Source: Eunapius fragilis
Taxonomy: Eukaryota > Porifera > Demospongiae > Spongillida > Spongillidae
Reading direction: 5' to 3'
DNA length: 64,000 bases
NCBI GenBank assembly: GCA_963681505.1
Contig: OY811975.1
Span: forward strand, 7,626,946 to 7,690,945
Shown: piece after piece, positions 52,639 through 64,000 of the stretch
Position numbering within the stretch: position 1 is the stretch's first letter
Layout: each line of letters begins with the position of its first letter
Notes under the pieces: model-generated
Told to the model about the DNA's origin: nothing
What the model saw: the letters and a program-made list of their open reading frames with translations, nothing else
Database searches by the model: none
Position numbers and translations under genes: made by a program

Positions 52639-54160
52639 ACAGTAGCGGCTCGCACATTGCGAAAAGTAACAGCTCGCACATTGCGAAAATAAGCCCTATT
52701 CATTGTGGTGCTAGGCCAGGGTTAGTGTTCTTTGCGTGACCCAATCGATCGCTGCAACCCACCGCTAATGAAATTCACGCGGCCCAGGAATCTCATTAGA
52801 CGGTAGTTTATGTAAACCACCCACTGTTGATCATCCCAAAAATTATAATATGTACTTTAACCCTTTAGCTGAGGAGAACCGAATGGCTTTACCGTTTTTC
52901 TTCTTGTATTTTCTATGTCCACGATGACTAAGGCAGCTTGCATATTTCTCCAGCAGCTATGCATGTAACACCCTGACAACAAAAGTGGCATAAATATGCT
53001 GCAGCAATCCATACATGTACGTGTAAACCACCTACATGCATATTAAAAGCATGTACATTGAGTAGATACACACATGTACGCATGCATGTGCATCTTGTGC
53101 ACGTGATATGGCCTGTGTGCAAAAGTGAAGGGATTAAAACTGCATCTTACCATAAGATCACATAAAGCACGTGCATGATGCAACTTATTATCGTGGGCAT
53201 GCATCATTTAGGATGTATGTTGAAAAAGAAAGTTACTAATAGTAGGGCCTGTCTGGAGTACTACATGTACATGTAGTTAGGGTGTTTTACCCGTACACTA
53301 TATACAAAGGACACGAGTGAATGAGCGCTGATTGGTCATTGCAGCAAGGGTTTACGAACGAGGATTATACGCACTATAAACCACATTAACAAGGGTAAGT
53401 GGTCAATGAAACTTCGCCGTTTTTGTTGTTGCTTTGTCCCGTTAGATGCATATGACCTTTTGACTCATAGCCAGTGCTCATCGTAGTAAAATGATTCGTG
53501 TGGCCCGGTGGGATTGCTTCAGTTAGACAACCCAACTTATGCACTAAATTCTCTACAGCACAATTCAGGCGCAATGTGTGTATGCATTATAATTCACTCA
53601 GCTTGGGATATAAGTATCTGTACAACATGATTGTATGGTAAGATGCAGTTATTGTTTTAATTAGCTGTTATCCCTTCACTTTTGCACACAGGCCATATCA
53701 CATTAATATTCAAGATGTACATGCATACGTACATGTGTGTATCTACTCAACGTACATGCTTTTAATATGTAGGTGGTTTACATGTATGGGTTGCTGCAGC
53801 ATATTTATGCCACTTTTGTTGTCAGGGTGTTACATGCATAGCTGCTGGAGAAATACGCAAGCTGCCTTAGTCATCGTGGACAAAAAAAAAAACGGTAAAG
53901 CCATTCCGTTCAGGTGTTTTCTCCTCAGCTAAAGGGTTATTTATAAAGTAATATTTTCTGGGATGATCAACAGGTGGGTGGTTTACATACACTACCGTCT
54001 AATGAGATTCCTGGGCCGCGTGAATCTCATTAGCAGTGGGTTGCAGCGATCGATTGGGTCACGCAAAGAACACTAACCCTGGCCTAACACCACAATGAAT
54101 AGGGCTTATTTTCGCAATGTGCGAGCTGTTACTTTTCGCAATGTGCGAGCCGCTACTGTA
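52639..54160. repeat. Inverted repeat with arms of about 520 bp
   Basis: The left arm 52639-53154 and right arm 53634-54160 are reverse complements with few differences (outer ends TACAGTAGCGGCTCGCACAT; inner ends TGCATCTTACCATA). The spacer 53155-53633 has no inverted partner. No frame in either arm resembles a known protein. Confidence 0.85.
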
Positions 54161-54169
54161 TTAAGGCAG

Positions 54170-55850
54170 TACTGCAATTAATATTTACTTTAATGGGGCG
54201 ATGTGGCTTTCGTTGCTTAAACGGTACAGCGGTCGACCACCCTCGCCGTGTACATGTTTATGTTAAGACACTATACTTGCAACGACAAAAAACAAAGGCC
54301 TTGTTTAAGACAAATTGCGCTGTGGCTTTTTTGTGGTTTTATAGGTTGAGTAAGTACTCCTAGAGTAGTACAGGGTCGAATAGGTTGGATATTAAGCACT
54401 CCTAACAACGAAAGCCATATCGCCTGCATTAAAGTGTTATTTGCAAGTACTACCTTAATTACAGACAGCTAGGCTGCGGCTGGTTGACTGCAACCGTTTT
54501 AGTTTAGGCAGTAATATAGCACTGCTTAAATCAAAAGCCATAGTGCAATTTCTCTCTAATAAAACAAGGCCTTTGTTTTTGGTTGTTGCAAGTATAGTGC
54601 CTTAACGTAAACAGGGCGGAGGCATCATTTAGGTTTAGGCAGTACAGGGTCTAATAGGTTGAATAAGCACTCCTAACAACGAAAGCCACATCGCCTGCAT
54701 TAAAGTAAGTGTTGTATGCAGTACTGCGTTAATAAACAGCTAGGGTGGGGGTGGTCGACCGCAACTGTTTTAGTTTATATATAGGCAGTAATATAGGTTG
54801 GAACATGGATAAACACTGCTTATAATAAAAGGCATAGCGCAATTTCTCCATAATAAAACAAGGCCTTTGTTTTTGGTTGTTGCAAGTATAGTGCCTTAAC
54901 ATAAACAGAGCGGAGGCACCGTTTAGGTTTAGGCAGTACAGGGTCTAATAGGTTGAATAAGCACTCCTAACAACGAAAACCACATCATCTGCATGCATTA
55001 AAGATTTATTTGCAGTACTGCCCTATTATAAACAGCTAGGGTGGGGGCTGGTCCACCGCAACCATTTTAGTTTATGCAGTAAAATAGGTTGGATCAATAA
55101 GCACTGCTTACAACATAAGCCACAGCGCAATTTCTCCCTAATAAAACAGGCATCTGTTTTTTTTTGTTGCAATTATAGTGCCTTAACATATATAGGGCGT
55201 GGGAGTTGTCGACGCTGTGTACTGTTTCAGTTTAGGCATGTAAGTAGAGCAGTATATATAGGATCGAATAGGTTAATTGGACAAGCACTATCGAGATAGC
55301 CACAGGGTAATTACTCCTGCATTAAAGTATTCCACCATAGCCTGCATCAAAGTAAGCATTATTAGCAGTGCTGCTTTAATATAAACAGCTAATGGGTGGG
55401 GCTGGTCGACCGCAACCGTTTTAGTTATATATAGGCAGTAATATAGGTTGGATCATGGATAGGCACTGCTTACAACAAAAGCCACAGCGCAATTTTTCCA
55501 CAATTACTTTTTTTTTTTTTGTTGTTGTCGGCAAGTATAGTGCCTTAGCATAAACAAGGCACGGGGGTTGTAATTGTCGACCACCGCACCGTTTAAGTTA
55601 AGGCAGTAAGTAGAGCAGTTCGAATAGGTTAATTGGACATGTACAAGCACTTATAAGAACTATAGATATAGCCACAGGGCAATTTCTCTAAGTGCTTTTT
55701 TCAGATACTGCCTTAACATAAACAGGGCGGGGGCACCGTTTTGGTCTATATGCAATGTAGGGTCGACTAGGTTGGATGAGTACTCCTAACAACAAAAGAC
55801 ACAGCCTGATTAAAGGATAAGTGTTATTTCCAAGTACTGCCTTAACACAA
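54170..55850. repeat. Tandem array of about 150/300-bp units
   Basis: The motif GGTCGACCGCAACCGTTTTAGTTTAGGCAGTA and variants recurs roughly every 150 bp (near 54230, 54480, 54620, 54745, 54910, 55045, 55200, 55405, 55565, 55725). Each is followed by AATAGGTTG…AAGCACT…AAAGCCACA and often CAAGGCCTTTGTTTTTGGTTG. Alternate units are more alike, giving a higher-order period near 300 bp. Single related copies lie at 52573-52620 (inverted) and 59815-59950. Confidence 0.75.
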
Positions 55851-55954
55851 AAGGCCAAGCTTTCAAAGTTGAAGGTTTGAAAAACTGCTGCAACAACTAA
55901 TGAAGTACATAAACTAGCACAGGTGGCAAAAAAAGAAATGCTACAAAGCCAACA

Positions 55955-58900
55955 AATAGCTCATCTCATGTGAACATTATTGGGACAGTCAATTCTGAAA
56001 AGGAATCTTGTTTTAAAAAAATTCAGGACACTCAGTCCAAAATAAACACAATTGGCTCTGTTAATACAGATTTTGAACTTGAACTTACCAACTTATGTAT
56101 ATCAGCAAATAAACTAGTCAACAATAGGTGGGATTTATTGTCCAATACAGAGAAGAAAGCTATTAATGATAATATGCAATGTCTATGAAATTATTTGCCC
56201 ACGCACGTATATGCATATAAACATGAAGACATTCTATGAAAACAGCATTTTCATGCAAGTCCAAGGGGATACTGCATTATGTGGGCTATGTGCACTTAAT
56301 AACCATACACCAAGAAGAGAAGTTTGATGTAAACTTATTAAACAGCATAGCTGATCAGCAGTGGATAGGTCACTACACAGATCTTCACATGCCATTATCT
56401 GAGCTATTTCTACCTTTCAGAGACACCAATGGTTGGTATTCAATAGAGGTACTCTTAAAAGCAGTTGACAATCTTGGTGACAGCATGGTTAACCTAAGTG
56501 GAGTTTTGAACAGCTATTTCACAAAGCCAGGCCTTCGTATCATCGAAGCACTTAATTCATCACACAGCTACCCAATGTTTTAGTTCGAATACCGAAAACA
56601 GCTCATTACTCTACTATTTGGATTGATGCATCAGGGCATATATTTATTGGATTCCATGAAGCAATGTCCTATTCATATGGATGAAGGGTTGTTGAGTCAG
56701 TGTTTTGAAGGCATTTACAAAGACCCTAAATTTTCCCTTTATGGGATCCCATTTTCCAAAGCAAACAAAGACAAAGTAAGTTGTTGATATGCTTACATCC
56801 ATTTATATTTATTAATTACACATATCTTTACAAGGTGCATTTCAGCTGTAAGCATACCTGTTGCTAACGATTCTATCAGCTATGATTGTAAATGTAAAGG
56901 TGTAACACTTCAAGACCTTTGAATGTACTTTTTCACAATTATGCACAAATGAACATCAAACATTAAATATGAAGGCATAGTTAAAAATTTGTGTCTATAA
57001 TATTTATCCTTCATGCATGTTTGCCTATATATGTTTCTAATAACTAGAGTTTAGTTTTTTGATGGTTGGAATTTTCAATTTAGGTGTGGCATCAGTTGAG
57101 GAATCATGTGATGATCCTTGTACGAAAACAGCAGAAGGTATATACTGATGGCACTTTATAAGTTGTAATGTCAGTATGAAATAATTATTTAGAAAGCTGT
57201 GTGCTAGAGCTGAAAGGGTGGAGAGTGACCAAGACTGATCTAATTACAATAGGCAATGGCCAGTGGATTGGTAGTGAGGTAAGCGGTATTGTGCTTAAAT
57301 CAGTTAAACACGATAAATTATTTATCTTTCATAAGACAATGAGCTTTTTCATGAAGCTACTGGAATTAGAACATTCTGTTGCCTTCTCAAAAACAAAGAG
57401 AAGAGAGCATGTTTTTTTAACACCATACTTTTATCAGCGCTGGCTCAGTTTTCTTCAGTAAAGTAATGGAAAGAATTCTACTTCAAAATCAAACAAAAGG
57501 GTCACTGAGCATCCATGCAATGAGATCATGGTAGGTTGGCCATCTTTGCACCGTGTAGAATAAATAGCAGTCATGCATTTAAACTGCAGGTACCACTGCA
57601 AAGGATATAATGTGCATTTCTTCCCATAAACGTGGATAACTGTCATTGGCTACTTTGCGTAAGATTGTTATTTTTCTGATCAGATTAATGAGTGTTACTC
57701 TTTTTAGCTTCATCAACACAACTATAACATGCTATGATTCACTCAGCTATTTATGGAGCTATAAAAATATCTACTCACAAATTATGTAATGGTTATTACT
57801 ATTAATTGACATGCATTTAAAAATCAATTAATTGCACAGGCAACTTGTGACAGAACTGCATTGGTTTAGTGGAATAAAAAAAGGTCAAAAACAATTTGTT
57901 GCGAATCAGTGGAATGCAGTGACATCAAAGGTATACATATACCTTGACATGTGATGTGACTTAACCTTGTTATCATTAGACAACACCAAAACAAGAAAAC
58001 AACAGTGACTGTGGTGTCTTTGTCTGCAAGGTATGCAAAAAAATCTAATTTTTTTAAATAAAAGCAATGGTATCAGATTGCTGAACATGTTGCATTGGGA
58101 AAACCATTGAATTTTAAAGTACAACTTCACTAGGTATACTTCATTTGTGTCACGATTATTCTCTGTGTAGACAGATACAAATAGATATTGAGATTGTGGT
58201 TGCTTAAACGATTCTTGGATATGTAAGCTAGGGAACTGAATGCAAATTTACCAAAATTGTGGTTTGGTACTTGCATAGCTCACCAGAACATGATTGCATC
58301 TCATATTACCAGTGCATTGCGCTCAGCATTACTTGAAAATTTCACAGACTGCAAAGGTATGTGCTTAGTCTATAGTAAATTGTTTACTTCTATTATTGTT
58401 TTCAGATACTGTAGTGACAAGCTACTCATTGTGCGAATTTGGTAAGATGTAAACCTAACATACTCAAATCCGAGCGCATTTTTTCACTGATCGTGTGATA
58501 CCTATATGGAACCACTTACCCCAATATGTTGTCACTTCATTGAACATTTCAGTTTTTTGTACCCGACTTAGATCTGTTGACCTTTCACCCTTTTGTATGT
58601 TATATATATTCCTTCCATGTTTAGGCAGTTTGTAAGTGCACGTACACATTGTGCCACTACTTGCCTTTTTTGCATTTGTATGTGTGTTTATATGTATCAA
58701 ATCAATCAAATCAATCAAATCAATACTTGTATTTTTATAATGCAGGTAAATTAATTATGTTGACAGATGAGATACTAACACTAAATATGATCATGATGCT
58801 TGAGATGGCTGATGACTGTGACATCACCTGTAAAAGAATGTGCCTAATATGCAGTATGGAGACAATGAAGCGATCATTAACAGAAGTATAATAATTCAAC

Positions 58901-59546
58901 TATGAAGTGTACACAGTACATATTAGTGCTTGTGCTTATTCCAAACCATGTATGCATCAACTCCAACAATAGGATGCTCCCCATCCCTCTGCGCACTATA
59001 AGAGGAATGAATTCTTAAAGATTCGGAAGTAAGAAATGTGATGTAGTTTGTTGGTCCGCATGATTTAATGGATTTCTGATTGTAAGACTCATTTCAAACA
59101 TGTGTGCAAATGCAAGAAATCAATATGGAAGGAATGCTATTTTGAAAAAGTTGGGAAAAGGCTTTCAAAACATGATATTGTGCAATTTGCAGACACATGG
59201 CCAATTATAGCTTCTCTGCCTCTTGTAAGATAACAAATATACATTTGTCAGTACTTGCATTACATGTGTTTTCCTATAAATAGATTCCTGAAATCATTAA
59301 CTAATTGAATGTAATTTGTGATATAGTTAGTATTGAAAGTGGCCGCCCTTTGGGAATGTCATTCACCTTTAACAACCTTCTTTCTGAGGTACTTTTGCAT
59401 ATAAAGAATGTTTCTAAATTTAATTTGCTTTGCTATGATTGAACCTGCAGGCAATGATCCTTGTCATATCTCAGTATTTCCATTTGCCATATGATGCAGC
59501 GGCAGAACATTACTTCAACAAGTCACTTCCTGAAAAGATCACATAA
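55955..59546 (+). CDS. Multi-exon gene with Ulp1 (C48) cysteine protease domain
   Basis: A chain of exon-like blocks with GT/AG borders. N-terminal, unrecognised: 55955-56185, about 56236-56580 (DQQWIGHYTDLHMPLSELFL), 56583-56775 (QGIYLLDSMKQCPIHMDEGL), 57084-57138. The Ulp1 domain starts at 57193 (TKTDLITIGNGQWIGSE) and continues 57340-57470 (RREHVFLTPYFYQRW), 57590-57657 (INVDNCHWLLC, His), about 57715-57775 (TCYDSLSYL, Asp) and 57981-58029 (TPKQENNSDCGVFVCK, Gln and Cys). All catalytic positions are present. Later blocks: 58230-58355 (HQNMIASHITSALRSALLEN), 58745-58890, about 59076-59228 (CKTHFKHVCKCKKSIWKECY), 59338-59390 and 59450-59546 (SQYFHLPYDAAAEHYFNKSL, TAA). Ulp1 enzymes process SUMO-like modifiers. 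It lies between the repeats of the large candidate element, so it is probably transposon-borne. Exon joins are not all verified. Confidence 0.55.
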
Positions 59547-59814
59547 CTGTTTTTTTCTATCCTTTCTCTATATCTCCACTGTTCATATTTTCTTTTCACT
59601 TTGCTGCTACAATGCATCAGGATCAGTAACATTTTAATTTCTGTGTCATAAACTGGTAGCCAGCTCAGTGACTTCAACTCTACATGTACATGTATTTGCA
59701 GTGGGTATTGTTTTTCAAACTCTATATACACAAGCAGACAATTAATAAACTGCATTAAAACAAAGCCATGCACAGCACCACATTAAGTAATGTATTTGTT
59801 TTTTTATTTCCCCC

Positions 59815-59950
59815 AAGTACATAGACATGGTGGGGGTGGTCGACCGCTGAACTGCTTAAGTTTAGGCAGTATATAGAGCAGTATAGGATCGAATAGGTTA
59901 ATTGGACAAGCACTCGTACAGTGTAAGAACTATGTAGTCACAGGGCAACT
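59815..59950. repeat. Right-hand copy of the array unit
   Basis: GTGGTCGACCGCTGAACTGCTTAAGTTTAGGCAGTA, then GATCGAATAGGTTAATTGGACAAGCACT: the same unit as in 54170-55850 (closest to the copy near 55570-55700). Marks the right edge of the candidate element. Between 59950 and 60297 no gene is seen. Confidence 0.7.
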
Positions 59951-60297
59951 TTCACTGGACTAAATAATAGATTTACTATGTCTGAACGCTATGCGTAAAT
60001 TTATTGCAAATGTATTTACACTACATTTACCGCGTACGTAAAGGTACAAACATATTTACATACATATTTACGCAATACGAGTGAAGTCAGCGGATATTTA
60101 CGTATGTATTTGCTACATGTTTGCTCGCACTCTATTTGGGATCACCTTTACTTGGGTAAGCAAATATGACCTAGCTAGCTTCCAAATTAAATAAAACGAA
60201 ACCCGGTCCCTTGTTTTCACTGCTTCTTCGTTCATAGAATGACTACATGTACTAGTAGGCTAGCTAGCTCTGCAGTCTACGTGGGAGTACTCTTAGT

Positions 60298-60342
60298 TGG
60301 GCGTTGCCCGACCTTCGATTAAGGTCGGGCTACGCCCAACAC
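60298..60342. repeat. Perfect 20-bp-arm hairpin
   Basis: GTTGGGCGTTGCCCGACCTT and its near-exact complement AAGGTCGGGCTACGCCCAAC are separated by 5 nt (one mismatch within the arms). Just upstream of the Pack-MULE-like element. Could be a small fold-back repeat; no terminator role is claimed in a eukaryote. Confidence 0.8.
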
Positions 60343-60361
60343 TCTGTACAAAGTAAAGGGG

Positions 60362-61000
60362 TAGTCTGGGGACCCGACTGATGGCTGTATTATCAGTCTG
60401 GTGACTAGCTCGCATCCGTTTTGTGCACTACTGCACGAATTCGTGCAGTAGCATGAATCTAATTTGTGCCCCACCTACGAGCATGTATGTCATTAACTAT
60501 AAGCCATAACATTATGAAAATATAAATCTATACCACGCGTTTTTTGTAATGGCCGATATACAGATGTTAGTTGATGCTATCCACTACGCTGTGGAAAGGC
60601 TTGGGTTTACCGAGAAAGAGCCTTCAGTTAGAAGTAGTTCTAGCTATAGCCATTTTTGGAGTGTTACCAACTGGATATGGCAAGAGTCTTTGTTATGCCT
60701 GCCTTCCTATATTGCGCGAACATCCGCCATAAACGTACAACGCTAGATGAAGATGTTCCTTTAAGGTTCCGCTCTTCGAGTGGAAGGTTGGTAAGGTCAT
60801 ATCCACAAGACAAAGATCAGAAAGATTATCCGCCATACTAATGCTAAATAGTCTGGGGACTAGTACTGTTTGTGGAGTGATAGGTAAACCGTTATCCACA
60901 TTATTATTTCATGAGATTTCATGATACCAACTAGTGCACAAAACGGATGCGATCAAGTCACCAGACTGATAGTACAGCCATCAGTCGGGTCCCCAGACTA
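60362..61000. mobile_element. Pack-MULE-like element: 70-bp TIRs, 9-bp target duplication
   Basis: Left TIR 60362-60431 starts TAGTCTGGGGACCCGACTGA; the right TIR 60931-61000 is its complement, with about five mismatches over 70 bp. The 9-mer GTAAAGGGG flanks both ends (60353-60361 and 61001-61009). Long TIRs and a 9-bp duplication are Mutator-superfamily features. The interior (about 500 bp) has no transposase but carries a helicase fragment, so it is non-autonomous and carries host-like sequence. Confidence 0.8.
60549..60835 (+). pseudogene. RecQ-like helicase fragment captured in the TIR element
   Basis: A plus frame from ATG 60549 (MADIQMLVDAIHYAVERLGF) is followed, one register later, by QLEVVLAIAIFGVLPTGYGK and SLCYACLP (60625-60712). 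The Walker A box P-T-G-Y/x-G-K-S with flanking LCY..LP is characteristic of RecQ-family DNA helicases. Only the N-terminal end up to motif I is present; motifs Ia-VI are absent and a frameshift separates the two parts. The fragment is a captured piece, not a working enzyme. Confidence 0.65.
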
Positions 61001-61419
61001 GTAAAGGGGGTGATATCGCTTGCATATAGGTAGCACTCCAATAAGCGGAGAGATGCAGACACTCCAACGTATATCTTGAGTGCTCTTTCGCCCTTACTTT
61101 TGTATTGTAGAGTCCACTCCGCGTTCAGCGCGCTACAGATTAATTCAATGCAGCGTAGACACACATATACATCGTCTGGCAATGCACACATGTATACACG
61201 TTCATATAGAAGTTCCAATGATGAACAGGCCTCTGTATGTATAGTCTCCGCTGGCAAACATACTGTATATAGAGATAGAATGCAAATGAATCATATACTT
61301 TTATACCAGTATACATATACATATGTACAATATCTAGCAATTGCAACCAATTCCCCTCTCACACATTACACATACACATGGTCAAAGGCTCGGTAGAAAC
61401 TTTTCTACAGGTACCACTT

Positions 61420-62812
61420 ATATTTAACACACACACACACATACACACACAGGCACACACATACATACACTCACACTCACATACACACAACAGACACACA
61501 CTTATTCAGAAGTGTATCATGCAACCATTTCCCCTCTACCCATGCATATGTACACACATACACACACATAGACACATGTATCACGCAACCAATTTAAAAA
61601 TACACACAAGTGCACACACACACTGCAACCAATTCCTCGATCCTCCCCACACACATATTTCACACACACAACACACACACCACACACCAACACGCACAAA
61701 CACACACACGTGCTACATACAGTGTAATATAATTTTATGCAACGAATTAATTCACCTCTCCCCATGCACATGATTGTACACACATGTACACACACACTCA
61801 CATATACATGTACTTATTCACAGGTACATGAAGTGTATCATGCAACCAAATCCCCTTTACCCATGCACAAGTACACACACACACAACATACACATACACA
61901 CATATCACGCAACCAATTTATACACTCAAGTACACAAACACCACAATCAATTCCCCCCCCCCACATATTTATTAACCAGTACACACATAAACACAACACA
62001 CACACACACAACACACACACAACATACAGACAACACATACACAGTCATTCATCACATCTTATGTGTGTGTATGTGTGTGTGCACTTATTTAATATTATGC
62101 AACCCATTCACCTCTCCCCATGCACATGTACACACACATGCACACAAACATACACACATACACACACAACACACACAACACAACACACACAACACACCAC
62201 ACACACACACACACGCACAAACACACACAACACACACACATGTGTACATAACACACACACACTCATTCATCACATCTGGTATGTGTGCGTGAAAATAGGC
62301 TGTGTGATACATGTTGTGTGTGTATGTGTGTATGTGTGTGTGCACTTGTTTAATATTATGCAACCCATTCATCTCTCCCCATGCACATGTACACACACAT
62401 GGTACCCACACATACACGCATATACACACACAAACACACACACAAATACAGACAACACGCACACAAACACACACACAGTATACATAACACAAGCACACAC
62501 ACAACACACACACAACACACATACATCAAACACGCAACACAACACAAAACACACACACAACAAACACACAACACACACACACAACACACACACACAGTAT
62601 ACACACATATGCACACACAACACACATACAACACACGCAACACACACAACACACACATACACAACACACACAGTATACATAACACACATGCTCATGCACA
62701 CACACATAAAACAAACACACAACACACACAACACACATACAACACACACAACACACACACAAACACATACACAAACACATACACAGCACACACACAGTAT
62801 ACATAACACAAT

Positions 62813-62858
<46 letters not shown>

Positions 62859-63275
62859 TTGCACCCAGGTACATAAAATGTATCATGCAACCAATTCCCC
62901 TTTACCCATGCACATGTACACACACTCATTCATCACCTCCGGTATGTATGTGTGTGCACTACTTGTGTGTAAAAATTGGTTGTGTGATACACATGTGTGT
63001 GAGTGTGTGTGTGCATGTGTGTGCATGGGGAGAGGGTTATTGGTTGCATAATATGCATACTTATTCAACTATGCACATGTACACACACACACAAACACAC
63101 ACACATACTTATTAACCAGTATATAAGGTCCTTTACCCATGCATGCACATGTACATACACACATCCCTTCTCCCCACGCACATGTACATGTACACTCACA
63201 TACTTATTCAACAGTACATAACATTTCCCCTCTCCCTACACACATGTACACACACATCACATCACCAGTACAAAC
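61420..63275. repeat. CA-rich satellite/compound microsatellite
   Basis: About 1.85 kb of CACACA/CATACA tracts punctuated by a recurring 40-bp segment (TGCAACCAATTCCCCTCT, then ACCCATGCACATGTACACAC) near 61517, 61735, 61838, 62095, 62355, 62885 and 63120. A pure (CA)n run lies at about 62812-62857. The long frames on both strands (Thr/His or Val/Cys alternation) are repeat artefacts. Confidence 0.85.
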
Positions 63276-63280
63276 ATGTA

Positions 63281-64000
63281 ACCCGCTTACCATGGTTGTG
63301 GCTCCATCTAGCTCCTCCACCTAAGGGGTACGGATCTGGAGGTACCTCTCCTTCTGCCAGAACATGGGTCCAAACATACCGTTGAGCTATTTTCCACACA
63401 CCTTGGCGTGACACTCCAAGACAACACTACACAGGCAGCAGTGTCCCATCTCCATCGCAATCAGGGGTATAGCAGTCCAATCTGACGCTGAACCTAACCA
63501 TCAGAGGCCTCCCTGCCCCTCTCCAAAACTGCACGCGAGTCACTTACAACAAAGCGATCGGGTTTAGTTTGCCGGTTCTGTTGCTCATCTTGCCCTCTGG
63601 AGGTAGGGTCTTTGGGCCATCGAGAGTAATGCAACACGACGTCATGCACAAATTATTAATTCAAGGCGGTAAAATCGGACCAATCAAATTTTGCACCTGT
63701 GTGTGCGCGAAACACTCATATACATGCAGCTGTTAGCAGCAGTTCAGTTTGTGATTTCAGACAGTGCAGTAAGCCACCGACCATTGGGATTCTCAAAAGA
63801 GTAACCAAAAGATTTGTTCTTTATTCACAGTATCGTGAAAGTTCCGATGACAATCAAATGCAACGGGAGCATTGGGTAAGGTATGCAGCTGAGCTAGTTC
63901 TAGTATGTTATCTCTTATGTATTAAATACTCTACAGTGTCAGCACCTGAAAATATGCTGCGCTGGTGGTGAGCCGACGTGAAGCATGCAGAGACTAAGAG
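63281..64000. other. Unassigned sequence with weak exon-like signals
   Basis: No protein family is recognised. On the minus strand an ATG at 63598 opens MSNRTGKLNPIALL and meets a consensus donor GTAAGTGA at 63547, a possible first coding exon (63548-63598). On the plus strand a block with acceptor TTATTCACAG and donor TTGG|GTAAGG lies at about 63831-63874. Both are weak and could be chance. Confidence 0.2.

Larger units (their letters stand above)
52573..59890. mobile_element. Large candidate DNA element carrying a Ulp1-like protease gene
   Basis: The two edges are inverted copies: at about 52585-52620 TACTGCCTAAACT.AAACGGTTGCGGTCGACCA, and the complement at about 59836-59870 (GGTCGACCGCTGAACTG…TTAGGCAGTA). 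Inside are a large inverted repeat (52639-54160), about ten tandem copies of the same end motif (54170-55850), and the Ulp1-like gene (55955-59546). No classical transposase is recognised; the unassigned 5' half of the gene could be one. Borders and target duplication are not defined. Confidence 0.5.

Noticed and set aside
60296..60345. Hairpin as a transcription terminator
   Set aside because: Intrinsic terminators are bacterial; here the hairpin is more simply a fold-back repeat near a transposon.
61378..62929. Long Thr/His-rich and Cys/Val-rich open frames on both strands
   Set aside because: They translate CA/GT dinucleotide repeats, which lack stops in several frames;no start context, domain or splice signal supports them.

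Overview
This is a eukaryotic, almost certainly animal, window. Spliceosomal introns are everywhere, and it holds a CD225/dispanin gene, a scavenger-receptor cysteine-rich (SRCR) exon, a SAM-domain gene and many animal-type transposable elements. SRCR and CD225 content, short introns and abundant palindromic MITEs would suit a sponge or another early-branching animal, but that is inference. There are no bacterial-style operons, no convincing tRNA or rRNA genes and no CRISPR array. Most of the 64 kb is nested or decayed mobile DNA.

Layout. (1) 1-2.9 kb: 3' part of a + strand CD225 gene with a tyrosine-rich tail; palindromic MITEs sit in its intron. (2) 3.0-11.7 kb: a decayed Ty3/Gypsy element (Gypsy-1, minus) split by a 5.3-kb insert flanked by a 12-bp repeat. 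(3) 11.8-21.3 kb: Gypsy-2 (minus), itself interrupted by a fragment with a 64-bp LTR plus minisatellite (14.0-14.9 kb), by a 4.2-kb element bounded by TTAA and carrying an SRCR exon (15.3-19.6 kb), and by a MITE inside its 5' LTR. (4) 21.7-22.8 kb: scraps of a third Gypsy element in opposite orientations. (5) 23.0-28.5 kb: a SAM-domain gene (minus) beside a multi-exon tnp2/KDZ-like transposase gene (plus) whose last visible exon runs into a (CA)n tract. (6) 30.1-37.2 kb: two damaged CD225 copies with a nearly intact young Gypsy element (Gypsy-4) between them. One copy is broken by what looks like a 1-kb inversion that encloses a perfect 100-bp inverted repeat.

(7) 38.3-43 kb: MITEs, tandem repeats and a decayed non-LTR retrotransposon with a restriction-like endonuclease domain. 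(8) 43-48.3 kb: two integrase-derived elements, one fused to a Ulp1-type protease and a PHD finger, the other to an OTU protease. (9) 48.3-52.05 kb: a 5'-truncated Gypsy element whose integrase lies before reverse transcriptase (the Gmr1-like order). (10) 52.6-59.9 kb: a large candidate DNA element with a 0.5-kb-arm inverted repeat, a tandem array and a multi-exon Ulp1-like protease gene that keeps its catalytic residues. (11) 60.35-61.0 kb: a compact element with long TIRs and a 9-bp target duplication carrying a RecQ-like helicase fragment. (12) 61.4-63.3 kb: CA-rich satellite, then unassigned sequence.

Best leads: the IN-before-RT retrotransposon, the Pack-MULE-like helicase capture, the Ulp1-bearing large element, the clustering of ubiquitin/SUMO-protease domains on integrase elements, and the inversion-broken CD225 copy. 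All splice structures are read by eye and approximate.
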